Of a DNA stretch of 64,000 nucleotides, positions 28,056 through 36,408 are shown one piece after another. A program made the position numbers and the translations under genes. Location of the stretch: assembly GCF_013408655.1 (NCBI RefSeq), contig NZ_JACCBP010000001.1, positions 4,154,001-4,218,000 on the forward strand, written 5' to 3'. This DNA is from Pigmentiphaga litoralis. Its GTDB lineage: Bacteria; Pseudomonadota; Gammaproteobacteria; Burkholderiales; Burkholderiaceae_B. The stretch's first letter is position 1; every line of letters begins with the position of its first letter. The notes below the pieces were generated by a model, which ran no database searches, was not told where the DNA came from, and worked only from the letters and a program-made list of their open reading frames with translations.

Positions 28056-28887
28056 TCAGCCACTCCAGCTCCGACAACCGAGACACCCGACTACTCGTCG
28101 GATCGAATAACGGGTAGGTTTGAATCACCGGTATGTACAGACAGGGAGATGCACCACTACGGCCGATTCCAACCGCCGATGGAGTCATCTACGGAAAGAT
28201 TCAGTCGCCGCCGCAAGCAGCTTGTCATAAGTCGGATGAAGCCGCCGAGTTGGGTGCCCGAGTTGGTGATTTTTGTAGCTACGCTGGCAGGTCTGGCGCG
28301 TGGGTGTGGTCCGCCCTCCTGACGTGGACCGACATATGCAACTGCAGATCTGTAGCTGATCGCTATTTGCGATAGGCTGAGAAGTGCAAGTCCGCCTTGC
28401 TGAACCACGCTTTGTCCCCGCTCTTGGTCGCTCCTCGCATCGTTCTATGTCGGCCCGCCGCTCAAAGCTCTCCCACTCGATCCTCGCCAAGTGGTCCCGA
28501 TTCGCCGTTGTTCGGACCTCGGCAACGCTTGCTTTCCCGGATCGCAAGCTAAGACGTTCTCGGCCACACTTGGCCTACTACGTTGTGGAACAGTTCCGTA
28601 CTCGCATCAGTGCGTGGGTTAGTGACCGAATGCGATGGGGTGCGTCATCGCGTCCGCATAGAGCTTCCTGACCGCCTTGCACTTGCCCACTCACTCCCCC
28701 GGGCGTCTGCCTGCGTCCTGCCCACTGGCCCAGTCCTACATGGGCGGGGAGGGCGCCGACCATGCACGTCCTGCCTCGCAAGGAACAATCAGGGACGTTT
28801 AAAGTCAGATATCTCCTGACGCTGCGGCGCAGTTTGCGGCTACCGAACGCTGGCGAGCAAACACCCAAGTGCGGTCGTCGCGGCGGA

Positions 28888-28903
28888 TGTTTCACGTGGA
28901 ACA
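28888..28903. other. parS site 2
   Basis: TGTTTCACGTGGAACA is a perfect match to the ParB-binding consensus. Confidence 0.92.
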
Positions 28904-29023
28904 TCACTGAGGATAAGGTTTCGGTTTCACGTTTTGCGACTCCAAGACGTGAACCGATGCCCAACTAGGCAAGCCGACCCAAATCGAACCTCTCTTAGCC
29001 ACAATCGGAAGGCACCGCGTCTT

Positions 29024-29066
29024 GTGGAAAAGGTTGGGGATAAGGCTGGGATAAGTTTGGATACCT
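29024..29066 (+). other. Cluster of weak DnaA-box-like 9-mers
   Basis: In the 43 bp after the cluster start, GTGGAAAAG, TGGGGATAA (29035-29043), CTGGGATAA (29046-29054) and TTGGATACC follow one another in one orientation, each one to three mismatches from TGTGGATAA. It lies between parS sites 2 and 3 and may be a low-affinity DnaA platform. Confidence 0.35.
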
Positions 29067-29202
29067 AGTTAGGAGCAATTAGCGCCATCATGATCCCCTG
29101 ACAGATGCGGCGAAACTGCACCCGTCGCAGCCCAAACGGCTGCATCGCAGACACGCAATCCCTGCCCACTGCTTAGCCCTCGCTCGCCCGCACCCGTGCC
29201 AA

Positions 29203-29218
29203 TGTTTCACGTGAAACA
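29203..29218. other. parS site 3
   Basis: TGTTTCACGTGAAACA is a perfect palindromic parS, 30 bp from parS site 4. Confidence 0.95.
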
Positions 29219-29232
29219 TCACAACTTTGCTG

Positions 29233-29248
29233 TGTTCCACGTGAAACA
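29233..29248. other. parS site 4
   Basis: TGTTCCACGTGAAACA is a consensus parS. Sites 3 and 4 start exactly 30 bp apart, about three helical turns, on the same face of the DNA, 60-80 bp before the mnmG -10 element. Confidence 0.95.
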
Positions 29249-29308
29249 TTGAACCCTGGCTTGTCGCCCGGATGTCCTAAACATTCGCCCACGGCAGCCC
29301 GACACACC

Positions 29309-29314
29309 TATAAT
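29309..29314 (+). promoter_or_regulatory. -10 element of the mnmG-rsmG-parAB promoter
   Basis: A consensus TATAAT stands 78 bp before the mnmG start. The -35 region is weak (TTCGCC at 29284-29289). No other promoter is evident before parB, so one transcript may cover mnmG to parB. Confidence 0.5.
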
Positions 29315-29391
29315 CATGAGTCTTGCCTAAACTCTGTGCAGTTTTGGCGAGGCGACGGGACCGAGCCTGGATCCCTTACTGGATGCTCATT

Positions 29392-31329
29392 ATGTTGTAC
29401 CCCACCGAATTCGACGTCATTGTGGTTGGCGGCGGTCATGCCGGAACCGAAGCTGCGTTGGCTGCTGCCCGCTCGGGAAGCAAGACGCTGCTGCTCACGC
29501 ACAACATCGAGACGCTTGGTCAGATGTCCTGCAATCCTTCCATTGGTGGGATCGGCAAGGGGCACTTGGTCAAGGAGGTCGATGCACTTGGCGGCGCCAT
29601 GGCGCTGGCCACGGACGAAGCGGGCATTCAGTTCCGGATTTTGAACGCGTCCAAGGGACCTGCGGTCCGTGCCACGCGCGCGCAGGCTGACCGGGTGTTG
29701 TACCGCAAGGCGATCCGCGAACGTCTCGAAAACCAGCCGAATCTTTGGCTGTTCCAGCAGGCCGTGGATGATCTGATGCTGGAGGGCGACCGTGTCGTTG
29801 GCGCGGTGACGCAGATTGGATTGCGTTTCCGCAGCCGCACGGTGGTTCTGACCGCCGGTACTTTCCTGAACGGCCTGGTCCACGTGGGGCTCCAGAACTA
29901 TCCGGCCGGCCGTGCGGGCGATCCCCCAGCGGTGTCGCTGGGCATGCGCTTGCAGGAATTGAAGCTGGGGCAGGGACGTCTGAAGACGGGTACGCCGCCC
30001 CGCATCGATGGCCGCAGCATCGACTTCAGCAAGACGGAAGAGCAGCCGGGCGACCTGGATCCGGTGCCGGTGTTTTCGTATTTGGGCAACACTGCCATGC
30101 ACCCGCAGCAGGTGCCGTGCTGGATCACGCACACCAATGAGCGGACGCACGACATCATTCGCGCGGGTCTGGATCGGTCGCCGATGTATACCGGTGTGAT
30201 CGAAGGGGTGGGTCCTCGGTATTGCCCGTCGATCGAGGACAAGATTCACCGCTTTGCCGATAAGGCGTCGCATCAGATCTTCCTGGAACCAGAAGGGCTG
30301 ACAACAAACGAGTTTTATCCGAATGGGGTGTCGACCAGCCTGCCGTTCGATGTCCAGCTGGACCTGGTGCGTTCCTTGCCAGGACTGGAGAACGCCCACA
30401 TCCTTCGCCCGGGTTATGCCATCGAGTATGACTATTTTGATCCACGTGGATTGAAGGCGTCGTTCGAAACGCGTGCGATCGGTGGTCTGTTCTTTGCCGG
30501 GCAGATCAATGGGACGACCGGTTACGAAGAGGCTGCCGCGCAAGGGTTGCTGGCAGGTATCAATGCGTCGCTGCAGGCTCAGGGCAAGGAAGCGTGGACG
30601 CCGCGTCGCGACCAGGCTTACCTGGGCGTGCTTGCCGATGACCTGATCACCCGGGGCGTGACGGAACCCTACCGGATGTTCACGTCGCGCGCGGAATACC
30701 GCCTTAGCCTGCGTGAAGACAATGCCGATGCGCGGCTGACGGAAGTGGGCCGGGAACTGGGTCTGGTGGACGACGCGCGCTGGGATGCCTTCAATCGCAA
30801 GCGTGACGCAGTAGCGAGCGAAGTCGAGCGCCTGAAGTCGACGTGGGTGAATCCCCGGTCGTTCCAGGCGGACGCCGCGACCCAGTTGCTGGGCAAGCCG
30901 ATCGAACGCGAGTACAGCTTGTTCGACCTGCTCAAGCGGCCCAATGTGTCGTACGAAGATTTGATGAAAGCAGAGAACGGCGATGCCGGTCTGCTGGCAG
31001 GCCCGGGCGTGAACGATCCGATCGTGGCCGATCAAGTCGAGGTCCAGGTCAAGTATGCCGGCTACATCACGCGTCAGCAGCACGACGTCGAGAAACAGGC
31101 AGGGCACGAGAATCAGCGCATTCCTGCGGATATCGATTACGACAGCGTCACCAGTCTGTCTTTCGAGGTTCGCCAGAAGTTCAAGACGCATCGTCCGGAG
31201 ACCGTGGGCCAAGCCGCCCGCATCTCTGGCGTCACACCGGCGGCGATTTCCCTGCTGCTGATTCACCTGAAACGGCGCCAGCATGCTCGGCGCGCAGCGG
31301 ACGGATCATCCAATCAAGTGGCAGCCTGA
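29392..31329 (+). CDS. mnmG: tRNA uridine-5-carboxymethylaminomethyl modification enzyme MnmG (GidA)
   Basis: From ATG 29392 the protein has 645 residues, the usual length. With MnmE it adds the (carboxymethyl)aminomethyl group to U34 of certain tRNAs, using FAD. The FAD loop [20 protein letters not shown] opens the protein. [32 protein letters not shown] segments ([10 protein letters not shown]) and [20 protein letters not shown] are conserved blocks. The C-terminal helical domain ends with [18 protein letters not shown] 29383 in the same frame is an alternative. rsmG starts 3 bp after the stop. Confidence 0.97.
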   Translation: MLYPTEFDVIVVGGGHAGTEAALAAARSGSKTLLLTHNIETLGQMSCNPSIGGIGKGHLVKEVDALGGAMALATDEAGIQFRILNASKGPAVRATRAQADRVLYRKAIRERLENQPNLWLFQQAVDDLMLEGDRVVGAVTQIGLRFRSRTVVLTAGTFLNGLVHVGLQNYPAGRAGDPPAVSLGMRLQELKLGQGRLKTGTPPRIDGRSIDFSKTEEQPGDLDPVPVFSYLGNTAMHPQQVPCWITHTNERTHDIIRAGLDRSPMYTGVIEGVGPRYCPSIEDKIHRFADKASHQIFLEPEGLTTNEFYPNGVSTSLPFDVQLDLVRSLPGLENAHILRPGYAIEYDYFDPRGLKASFETRAIGGLFFAGQINGTTGYEEAAAQGLLAGINASLQAQGKEAWTPRRDQAYLGVLADDLITRGVTEPYRMFTSRAEYRLSLREDNADARLTEVGRELGLVDDARWDAFNRKRDAVASEVERLKSTWVNPRSFQADAATQLLGKPIEREYSLFDLLKRPNVSYEDLMKAENGDAGLLAGPGVNDPIVADQVEVQVKYAGYITRQQHDVEKQAGHENQRIPADIDYDSVTSLSFEVRQKFKTHRPETVGQAARISGVTPAAISLLLIHLKRRQHARRAADGSSNQVAA

Positions 31330-31332
31330 GCC

Positions 31333-32055
31333 GTGGCAGAATCGACCAAACCCGATCTATCCCTGACCGACGCCCCCTTCAACGGCGGTGTTTTTGCCGA
31401 CAAGCTGGCGGCGGATTGCGCCACGCTGCGCCTTCCGCTCAACAATATCCAGATCGACCGGCTGCTGAATTATCTGGCGCAGATGCTGCGCTGGAATCGC
31501 ACGTATAACCTGACGGCCATTCGTGAGCCGGAGCAGATGCTGTTGCATCACATCGTCGACAGCCTGTCGGTGGTGCCTGAACTGGCGCAGCACCTGCAGG
31601 GCAAGCCGGCTCGCATTCTGGATGTCGGATCGGGCGGCGGGTTGCCGGGGGTGGTCTTGGCCATTGCCAAGCCAGATTGGGAAGTGTGCTGCGTCGACGC
31701 CGTGGAAAAGAAGACCTCGTTCGTGCGCCACATTGCCAGTGTGCAGGCGCTCAAGAACCTGAGCGCCGTGCATTCACGCGTCGAAGATCTGGCACTGACC
31801 CATAGCGATATCGTCATCTCCCGTGCGTTCGCCTCGCTGCAGGATTTCGCTGCGCTGGCGGGCCGGCATGTGCGTCAGGGCGGAAGCCTGGTCGCCATGA
31901 AAGGGCATCCGCCGGAAGAAGAAATCACGACCGTTCGCGATCAGGGCGAATGGCGCGTGACGGGGGTGACGCCCCTGTATGTTCCACGTTTATCAGCACG
32001 CCGCTGCCTGGTCTGGATGGACCGCGGCGACGTGGCTCAGGAAGGAGAAGCATGA
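31333..32055 (+). CDS. rsmG: 16S rRNA (guanine-527-N7)-methyltransferase RsmG (GidB)
   Basis: This 240-residue protein starts with GTG, 3 bp after mnmG. It methylates N7 of G527 in 16S rRNA with S-adenosylmethionine; its loss gives low-level streptomycin resistance in other bacteria. MLRWNRTYNLTAIREPEQMLLHHIVDSL and the SAM loop ARILDVGSGGGLPGVVLAI are the family signatures. VISRAFASLQDF and GGSLVAMKG follow. The stop overlaps the start of the lipocalin gene (ATGA), a sign of translational coupling. Confidence 0.95.
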   Translation: MAESTKPDLSLTDAPFNGGVFADKLAADCATLRLPLNNIQIDRLLNYLAQMLRWNRTYNLTAIREPEQMLLHHIVDSLSVVPELAQHLQGKPARILDVGSGGGLPGVVLAIAKPDWEVCCVDAVEKKTSFVRHIASVQALKNLSAVHSRVEDLALTHSDIVISRAFASLQDFAALAGRHVRQGGSLVAMKGHPPEEEITTVRDQGEWRVTGVTPLYVPRLSARRCLVWMDRGDVAQEGEA

Positions 32056-32618
32056 TGGTTCGTCGGCTCGTTGCCGGGACCTGCGTTGCTCTGGCGGTGG
32101 CTGCTGTGTCGGCTATCGCGTTTGCCGCAGCCCCTCCGGTAACCTCGGTCCCGCAGTTGGATGTCGTCAACTACATGGGCCAGTGGTACGAGATCTCCAA
32201 GTACCCGAACCGATTCCAGAAGGATTGCCGGCGGAACACGACGGCAACGTATCGTGCCTTGCCTGAAGGCGGCATCGAGGTCGTCAATCGATGCGAACAG
32301 GAAAACGGAAAGGTGGAAGAGGCGGTGGGACGTGCGCGTCCAGGCAAGACATCGTCTCAGCTGGAAGTGCGTTTTGCGCCGTCGTGGTTGTCGTTCCTGC
32401 CGTGGGTATGGGCCCCGTATTGGGTGATCCAGCTTGCTCCCGACTATCGGTATGCTGTGGTCAGCGAACCTGACCGTGAATACTTATGGATATTGGCACG
32501 CAGCCCGACGCTGTCGCCCGAGGACCAGCGTGACATCATGTCGAAGCTGGCGGATCAGGGCTACGACACAAGCAAGCTGCAACGCACCGAGCAGACCGGC
32601 AACCCCACCCAAAAATGA
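32052..32618 (+). CDS. Lipocalin family protein (Blc-like)
   Basis: From ATG 32052 the protein has 188 residues, with AGGAG six bases upstream. The signal peptide VRRLVAGTCVALAVAAVSAIAFA is probably cleaved at AFA-AA; no well-placed lipobox cysteine is seen, unlike E. coli Blc. The lipocalin core follows: MGQWYEISKYPNRFQKDC (GxW motif), VVNRCEQENGKVEEAVGRA, YWVIQLAPDYRYAVVSEPDREYLWILAR. It probably binds lipids in the envelope. Its place between rsmG and parA is unusual, since these genes are normally adjacent, and suggests an insertion into the conserved cluster. Confidence 0.9.
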   Translation: MMVRRLVAGTCVALAVAAVSAIAFAAAPPVTSVPQLDVVNYMGQWYEISKYPNRFQKDCRRNTTATYRALPEGGIEVVNRCEQENGKVEEAVGRARPGKTSSQLEVRFAPSWLSFLPWVWAPYWVIQLAPDYRYAVVSEPDREYLWILARSPTLSPEDQRDIMSKLADQGYDTSKLQRTEQTGNPTQK

Positions 32619-32635
32619 AGCGAACCCACGACTAG

Positions 32636-33514
32636 ATGTCTCCAGATTCCAGCATGCCCAGTCCGGTAACGGACGGCGAAAGCCCCGTCAGTCTCGATGC
32701 GATCACCGGGGTCGAGCCGCTCAACGCAAAGAGCGCCCGCGCGACCGCCCGGGTGTTCTGCATTGCCAACCAGAAGGGCGGGGTGGGCAAGACCACCACG
32801 GCCGTCAACCTGGCAGCGGGATTGGCATCGCACGGCCAGCGGGTCCTGCTGATCGATCTTGACCCGCAGGGCAACGCGACCATGGGTAGCGGCATCGACA
32901 AGCGCCAACTGGCCGCGACGCTCTACCAGGTGTTGATTGGCGAGGCGACCATTGCCACCGCCGCGGTGCCGTCCGAGGCGGGCGGCTATGACGTCCTGCC
33001 ATCCAACCGCGAATTGGCGGGCGCAGAGATTGACCTGGTGGATCTGGACGACCGCGAACAGCAACTGAAGCACGCCATCGCGACCGTGGCGGACCGCTAC
33101 GACTTCGTGCTGATCGACTGCCCACCCACGCTGTCCTTGTTGACCCTGAACGGATTGACTGCCGCACACGGCGTGATCATTCCGATGCAATGCGAATACT
33201 TTGCGCTGGAAGGTTTGTCCGATCTGGTCAACACCATCAAGCGAGTGCACGCGAATTTGAATCCCGACCTGCGCGTGATCGGTCTGCTGCGAGTCATGTT
33301 TGACCCGCGCATCACCCTTCAGCAGCAGGTGTCCGCACAACTGGAAAGCCACTTCGGAGACAAGGTGTTCGAAGCGGTCATTCCGCGGAACGTCCGCCTT
33401 GCCGAGGCGCCGAGTTATGGCATGCCCGGCGTGGTGTTCGATCCGAATTCCAAAGGGGCCCAGGCCTACCTTGCGTTCGGCGCCGAAATGATCGAGCGCG
33501 TGAAGACGCTGTAG
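32636..33514 (+). CDS. parA: Chromosome partitioning ATPase ParA (Soj)
   Basis: This 292-residue protein contains the deviant Walker A motif KGGVGKTT (residues 47-54), followed by VLLIDLDPQGNATMGSGI and the Walker B-like FVLIDCPPTLSLLTLN. It uses ATP-dependent DNA binding to move ParB-parS complexes. ARVFCIANQ is the usual beginning of chromosomal ParA, so about 38 residues here precede the conserved core; ATG at residue 7 is an alternative, and neither has a strong ribosome site. parB follows 12 bp downstream. Confidence 0.95.
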   Translation: MSPDSSMPSPVTDGESPVSLDAITGVEPLNAKSARATARVFCIANQKGGVGKTTTAVNLAAGLASHGQRVLLIDLDPQGNATMGSGIDKRQLAATLYQVLIGEATIATAAVPSEAGGYDVLPSNRELAGAEIDLVDLDDREQQLKHAIATVADRYDFVLIDCPPTLSLLTLNGLTAAHGVIIPMQCEYFALEGLSDLVNTIKRVHANLNPDLRVIGLLRVMFDPRITLQQQVSAQLESHFGDKVFEAVIPRNVRLAEAPSYGMPGVVFDPNSKGAQAYLAFGAEMIERVKTL

Positions 33515-33526
33515 TCCGGAGCACCC

Positions 33527-34471
33527 ATGGATACGAAAGCAGGACTCAAGAAAGTGACCATCAAGAAACCCAAAGGCCTCGGCCGTGGACTCGACGCCTT
33601 GCTGGGCGCCGACGCGCCCGCCGTAAGTGGCCTGGGCAAGCGGGGCGGCGAGGCGGAGCCCAGTGGACCGCCGGCGGTGCTGCCCATTGCCCAGATGCAG
33701 GCCGGGCAGTACCAGCCTCGGTCGCGCATGGACGAGGGTGCGCTTGCCGAACTGGCCGAGTCCATCCGTACCCAGGGGATCATGCAGCCTATCCTGGTGC
33801 GCGCCTTGGGCAAGGACAAGTACGAGATCATTGCCGGTGAACGGCGTTTCCGTGCGGCGCAGCTGGCTGGCCTGACCGAGGTGCCGGTGCTGGTCCGCGA
33901 GGTGACGGACGAGAACGCCGCGGTGATGGCGCTGATCGAGAACATCCAGCGTGAAGACCTGAACCCGCTTGAAGAGGCGCAGGGCGTCCACCGCCTGATC
34001 GATGAATTTGGCATGACCCATGAAGTGGCCGCCCAGGCGATCGGCCGTTCACGGTCGGCGACGAGCAATCTGCTGCGCCTGTTGAATCTGGCGGCGCCGG
34101 TGCAGACCATGTTGCTGGCGGGTGACCTGGATATGGGTCACGCACGCGCGCTGTTGTCAGTGGACGCGGCGACCCAGATCCAGTTGGCGACGCAGATCGT
34201 GGCGAAACGCATGTCGGTGCGGGAAGCTGAAAAGCTGGTCGCGCAGACGCAGGAAGAATCGCAGCAGAAGGCGGGCGGGAAGAAGGCGTCTTCCAAGTCA
34301 CGCGATGTGACGCGGCTGGAAGAGGCGCTTTCGGACCGGCTGGGTACCCAGGTTGTCTTCAAGATCGGCGCGAAGGACAAGGGTCAGATCGTGATCGACT
34401 TCCACGGCTGGGAGCACTTGTCGTCCTTGCTGGAAAAGCAGGGATTTGGCGATGTGCTGGAAGGCAGCTGA
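33527..34471 (+). CDS. parB: Chromosome partitioning protein ParB (Spo0J)
   Basis: This 314-residue protein is a CTP-dependent DNA clamp that loads at parS. KKPKGLGRGLDALLG is the ParA-interacting N-terminus. QYQPRSRMDEGALAELAESI leads into the CTP-binding GERRFRA motif (104-110) and ALIENIQREDLNPLEEAQG. The helix-turn-helix lies around THEVAAQAIGRSRSATSNLLRLL, and the C-terminal dimerisation domain ends the protein. GGAG precedes the ATG. Its cognate parS sites are seen at 24325, 28888, 29203 and 29233. Confidence 0.96.
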   Translation: MDTKAGLKKVTIKKPKGLGRGLDALLGADAPAVSGLGKRGGEAEPSGPPAVLPIAQMQAGQYQPRSRMDEGALAELAESIRTQGIMQPILVRALGKDKYEIIAGERRFRAAQLAGLTEVPVLVREVTDENAAVMALIENIQREDLNPLEEAQGVHRLIDEFGMTHEVAAQAIGRSRSATSNLLRLLNLAAPVQTMLLAGDLDMGHARALLSVDAATQIQLATQIVAKRMSVREAEKLVAQTQEESQQKAGGKKASSKSRDVTRLEEALSDRLGTQVVFKIGAKDKGQIVIDFHGWEHLSSLLEKQGFGDVLEGS

Positions 34472-34520
34472 AGCGATGGGCGAAATGTGAATCCGCGCCC
34501 AGCGGGTGGATCTGGGAAAA

Positions 34521-34541
34521 GGCGGCTCTGGCCGCCTTTTT
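34521..34541 (+). terminator. Rho-independent terminator after parB
   Basis: Stem GGCGGC (34521-34526), loop TCTG, stem GCCGCC (34531-34536), T-tract 34537-34541. It is 50 bp past the parB stop and separates parB from the convergent CobW-type gene. Confidence 0.85.
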
Positions 34542-34610
34542 CTATGGGCGCTCGGAATGGCGGGACGGGCGGATCGATTTCACTGGGAACGTTGGCGGCG
34601 AAAAGGCTTT

Positions 34611-35810
34611 TCAGGCTGGCATCGATAGGATAAGGCCCGCGCGGGCAGCTGATCCGCGGCAAATGACCGTCAATCCGTATCGTCGTCCCGAGATCGTGGA
34701 CACAGCCTGTTTTTGCACCTGGACCTCCAGGCCGTCTTTTCCGACCGACAGCTGGACTGACGCGTCGACGCCGTCGTCCAGTTGCACCCACCCTTTGACG
34801 CGGAGCAGGGAATGGCCGAAATCGTCGGCCAGGGCCTGCAGGCGCCCGATCAGATCGTCGTGCGCCAGCGGCTCAGACATCACTACGAAGGTCGTGATGG
34901 CATCGTGGGCGTGGGAATGGGAATGGGCGTGGATCTCGGCGTCGGCGTCGGCGCTATGACCCTGGGCGGATGTGCGCTCGTGCTCGTGAGCGTGGTCCCG
35001 TCCATGCGCATCGCCGTGCCCTGGATCACGGACGCCGGCAACCGCATCGCGCTCAATATTTTCATCTGATCGAAATTGGTCTTGATCAAAATTGGGCGCG
35101 TTTAAATCCTGATCATGATCAATTTTGAACGTACTCAGGCCGTCACGGCTGGAGGTCGTGCCGGAGTCTGACGGGATCGGCCCGTCAGACACACGGGTCA
35201 ATGCGCCTTCCACAGACGTCCATTCCAGATCCCCCGCCGCGGATTGCATCTGCGTTGCCGCAGCGTTAAGGCCCTGCAGCCGTGCACCCAGTGCGTCCGC
35301 ATCTGCCGTCGATGCCAGGTCGGTCTTGGTGATGACCAGCACGTCCGCATGGGCGATCTGTGACCGCGCTTCGGCGTGGCGCGCCAGGACCGTCTCTGCC
35401 GCGGTCACGCTCAGGGTAGTGATGACACCCGCCAGTCGATAGCGCTCGCGTAGCAGGGCTACCTGCTCGAACGCGGCAATCACAGGCCCCGGATCCGCCA
35501 GGCCGGTCGTCTCGATCACCACCGAAGGAAAGGCCGGCATACGCCGTTGCAGGCGTGCCCAGAACAGGGATTCCAACGCTTCTTCCAGCCCCGGCAAGCC
35601 GGTACAGCACACACAGGCATTCGCGATCAGCGACGGGGTGTCGCTGGCGGCCGCGATGATCTGATCGTCGTAGCCGACCTCGCCAATCTCATTGACGATG
35701 ACCGCGGCGTCTTTCAACGCGGCACTGCGCAGCCAGCGGCAGAGGAGGGTGGTCTTGCCGCTGCCAAGAAAGCCGGTGACAAGGTAGACAGGGATGCGAG
35801 CGATGGTCAT
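34611..35810 (-). CDS. CobW/COG0523-type GTPase (metal chaperone family)
   Basis: From ATG 35810 the protein has 399 residues. ARIPVYLVTGFLGSGKTTLL holds the Walker A motif (13-21). VIVNEIGEVGYD, CVCC (66-69, the metal-binding CxCC), VVIETTGLADPGPV and ITKTD (base specificity) are all present. A His/Asp-rich stretch (residues ~272-310, e.g. HAHSHSHAHD) and a C-terminal CobW_C domain follow. Such GTPases deliver zinc or other metals to target proteins. The frame runs on upstream through a non-coding 17-bp repeat array, so automated starts near 36,257 should be distrusted. No metal-enzyme partner gene is adjacent. Confidence 0.9.
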   Translation of the reverse strand: MTIARIPVYLVTGFLGSGKTTLLCRWLRSAALKDAAVIVNEIGEVGYDDQIIAAASDTPSLIANACVCCTGLPGLEEALESLFWARLQRRMPAFPSVVIETTGLADPGPVIAAFEQVALLRERYRLAGVITTLSVTAAETVLARHAEARSQIAHADVLVITKTDLASTADADALGARLQGLNAAATQMQSAAGDLEWTSVEGALTRVSDGPIPSDSGTTSSRDGLSTFKIDHDQDLNAPNFDQDQFRSDENIERDAVAGVRDPGHGDAHGRDHAHEHERTSAQGHSADADAEIHAHSHSHAHDAITTFVVMSEPLAHDDLIGRLQALADDFGHSLLRVKGWVQLDDGVDASVQLSVGKDGLEVQVQKQAVSTISGRRYGLTVICRGSAARAGLILSMPA

Positions 35811-36040
35811 GAGATACGAAGGAGCTACGAAGGCGGAAGGCGGAAGGCGGAAGCAGGTTGGCACGGGTGGACCGGGTGGCACGGGTGGCACGCGGACAGG
35901 AATGCCTCTGCAAAAAACGCGCCGGCTTGCCGTGACTGGCCAACAGTGCGTTTGTGGAACGCGCCGGCGGGCAGGGCAGTTGAAGCAAAAACCACCTGGC
36001 CGCAGCAGCCCGAGCAGCCGCAACCATGCCCAGCAACGCC

Positions 36041-36351
36041 GATGGACCAGCAACGCCGATGGACCAGCAACGCCGATGTACCAGCATCGCCGATATACCA
36101 GCAACGCCGATGAACCAGCAACGCCGATATACCAGCAACGCCGATGAACCAGCAACGCCGATATACCAGCGACGCCGATGGACCAGCAACGCCGATATAC
36201 CAGCGACGCCGATGGACCAGCAACGCCGACACACCAGCAACGCCGATACACCGGCAACGCCGATATACCAGCACGGCCACCAGCACAGCCGCTATATCAA
36301 CACAGCCGCTAAACAAACCCAGCCGCTACCAACCCAGCCGCTACCAACACA
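36041..36351. repeat. Tandem array, 17-bp unit, 14 clear copies plus degenerate tail
   Basis: Unit GATGGACCAGCAACGCC, with variants GATATACCAGCAACGCC, GATGAACCAGCAACGCC and GATATACCAGCGACGCC partly alternating. Fourteen units occupy 36041-36278 without indels. More divergent copies (GCTATATCAACACAGCC, GCTAAACAAACCCAGCC) and 15-bp units GCTACCAACCCAGCC run on to 36351. The 598-bp gap between the CobW gene and the IclR gene is otherwise featureless. On the minus strand the array is open in all frames, giving repeated YRRCW/SIGVAG peptides. Confidence 0.92.
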
Positions 36352-36408
36352 GCCCGCCCCCCTTCTTGCATGCGAGCATCGCCAACTCGCCTGTGCCGTC
36401 CTTTCAGG

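Larger units (their letters stand above)
22908..29391. other. Gene-free region upstream of mnmG, candidate replication-origin/centromere region
   Basis: About 6.5 kb in which no frame shows recognisable protein similarity; the open frames are short, overlapping and repetitive. It contains DnaA boxes, four parS sites, an exact 27-bp duplication and two degenerate tandem arrays. In Bordetella relatives, mnmG (gidA) is conventionally the first gene after the origin, so oriC is expected here. Smaller GC-rich near-repeats (GCGGCTGTGGAT-like, about 14 bp) lie at 23,150-23,220. The exact replication start cannot be fixed by eye. Confidence 0.6.

Noticed and set aside
26200..28060. Many overlapping open frames giving repetitive peptides
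   Set aside because: They arise from GC-rich 14- and 16-bp repeats that lack stop codons in several frames. The units are not multiples of three and no protein family is recognised.
22908..29391. Prophage, integrative element or insertion sequence filling the gene-free region
   Set aside because: No transposase, integrase, terminal inverted repeats or tRNA attachment site was found; parS and DnaA boxes fit an origin domain better.
35811..36316. Repetitive minus-strand protein with YRRCW/SIGVAG motifs as the N-terminus of the CobW-type GTPase
   Set aside because: The family start MTIARIPVYLVTGFLGSGKTT is at 35810. The upstream peptide results from a 17-bp DNA array read in one of three equally open frames.
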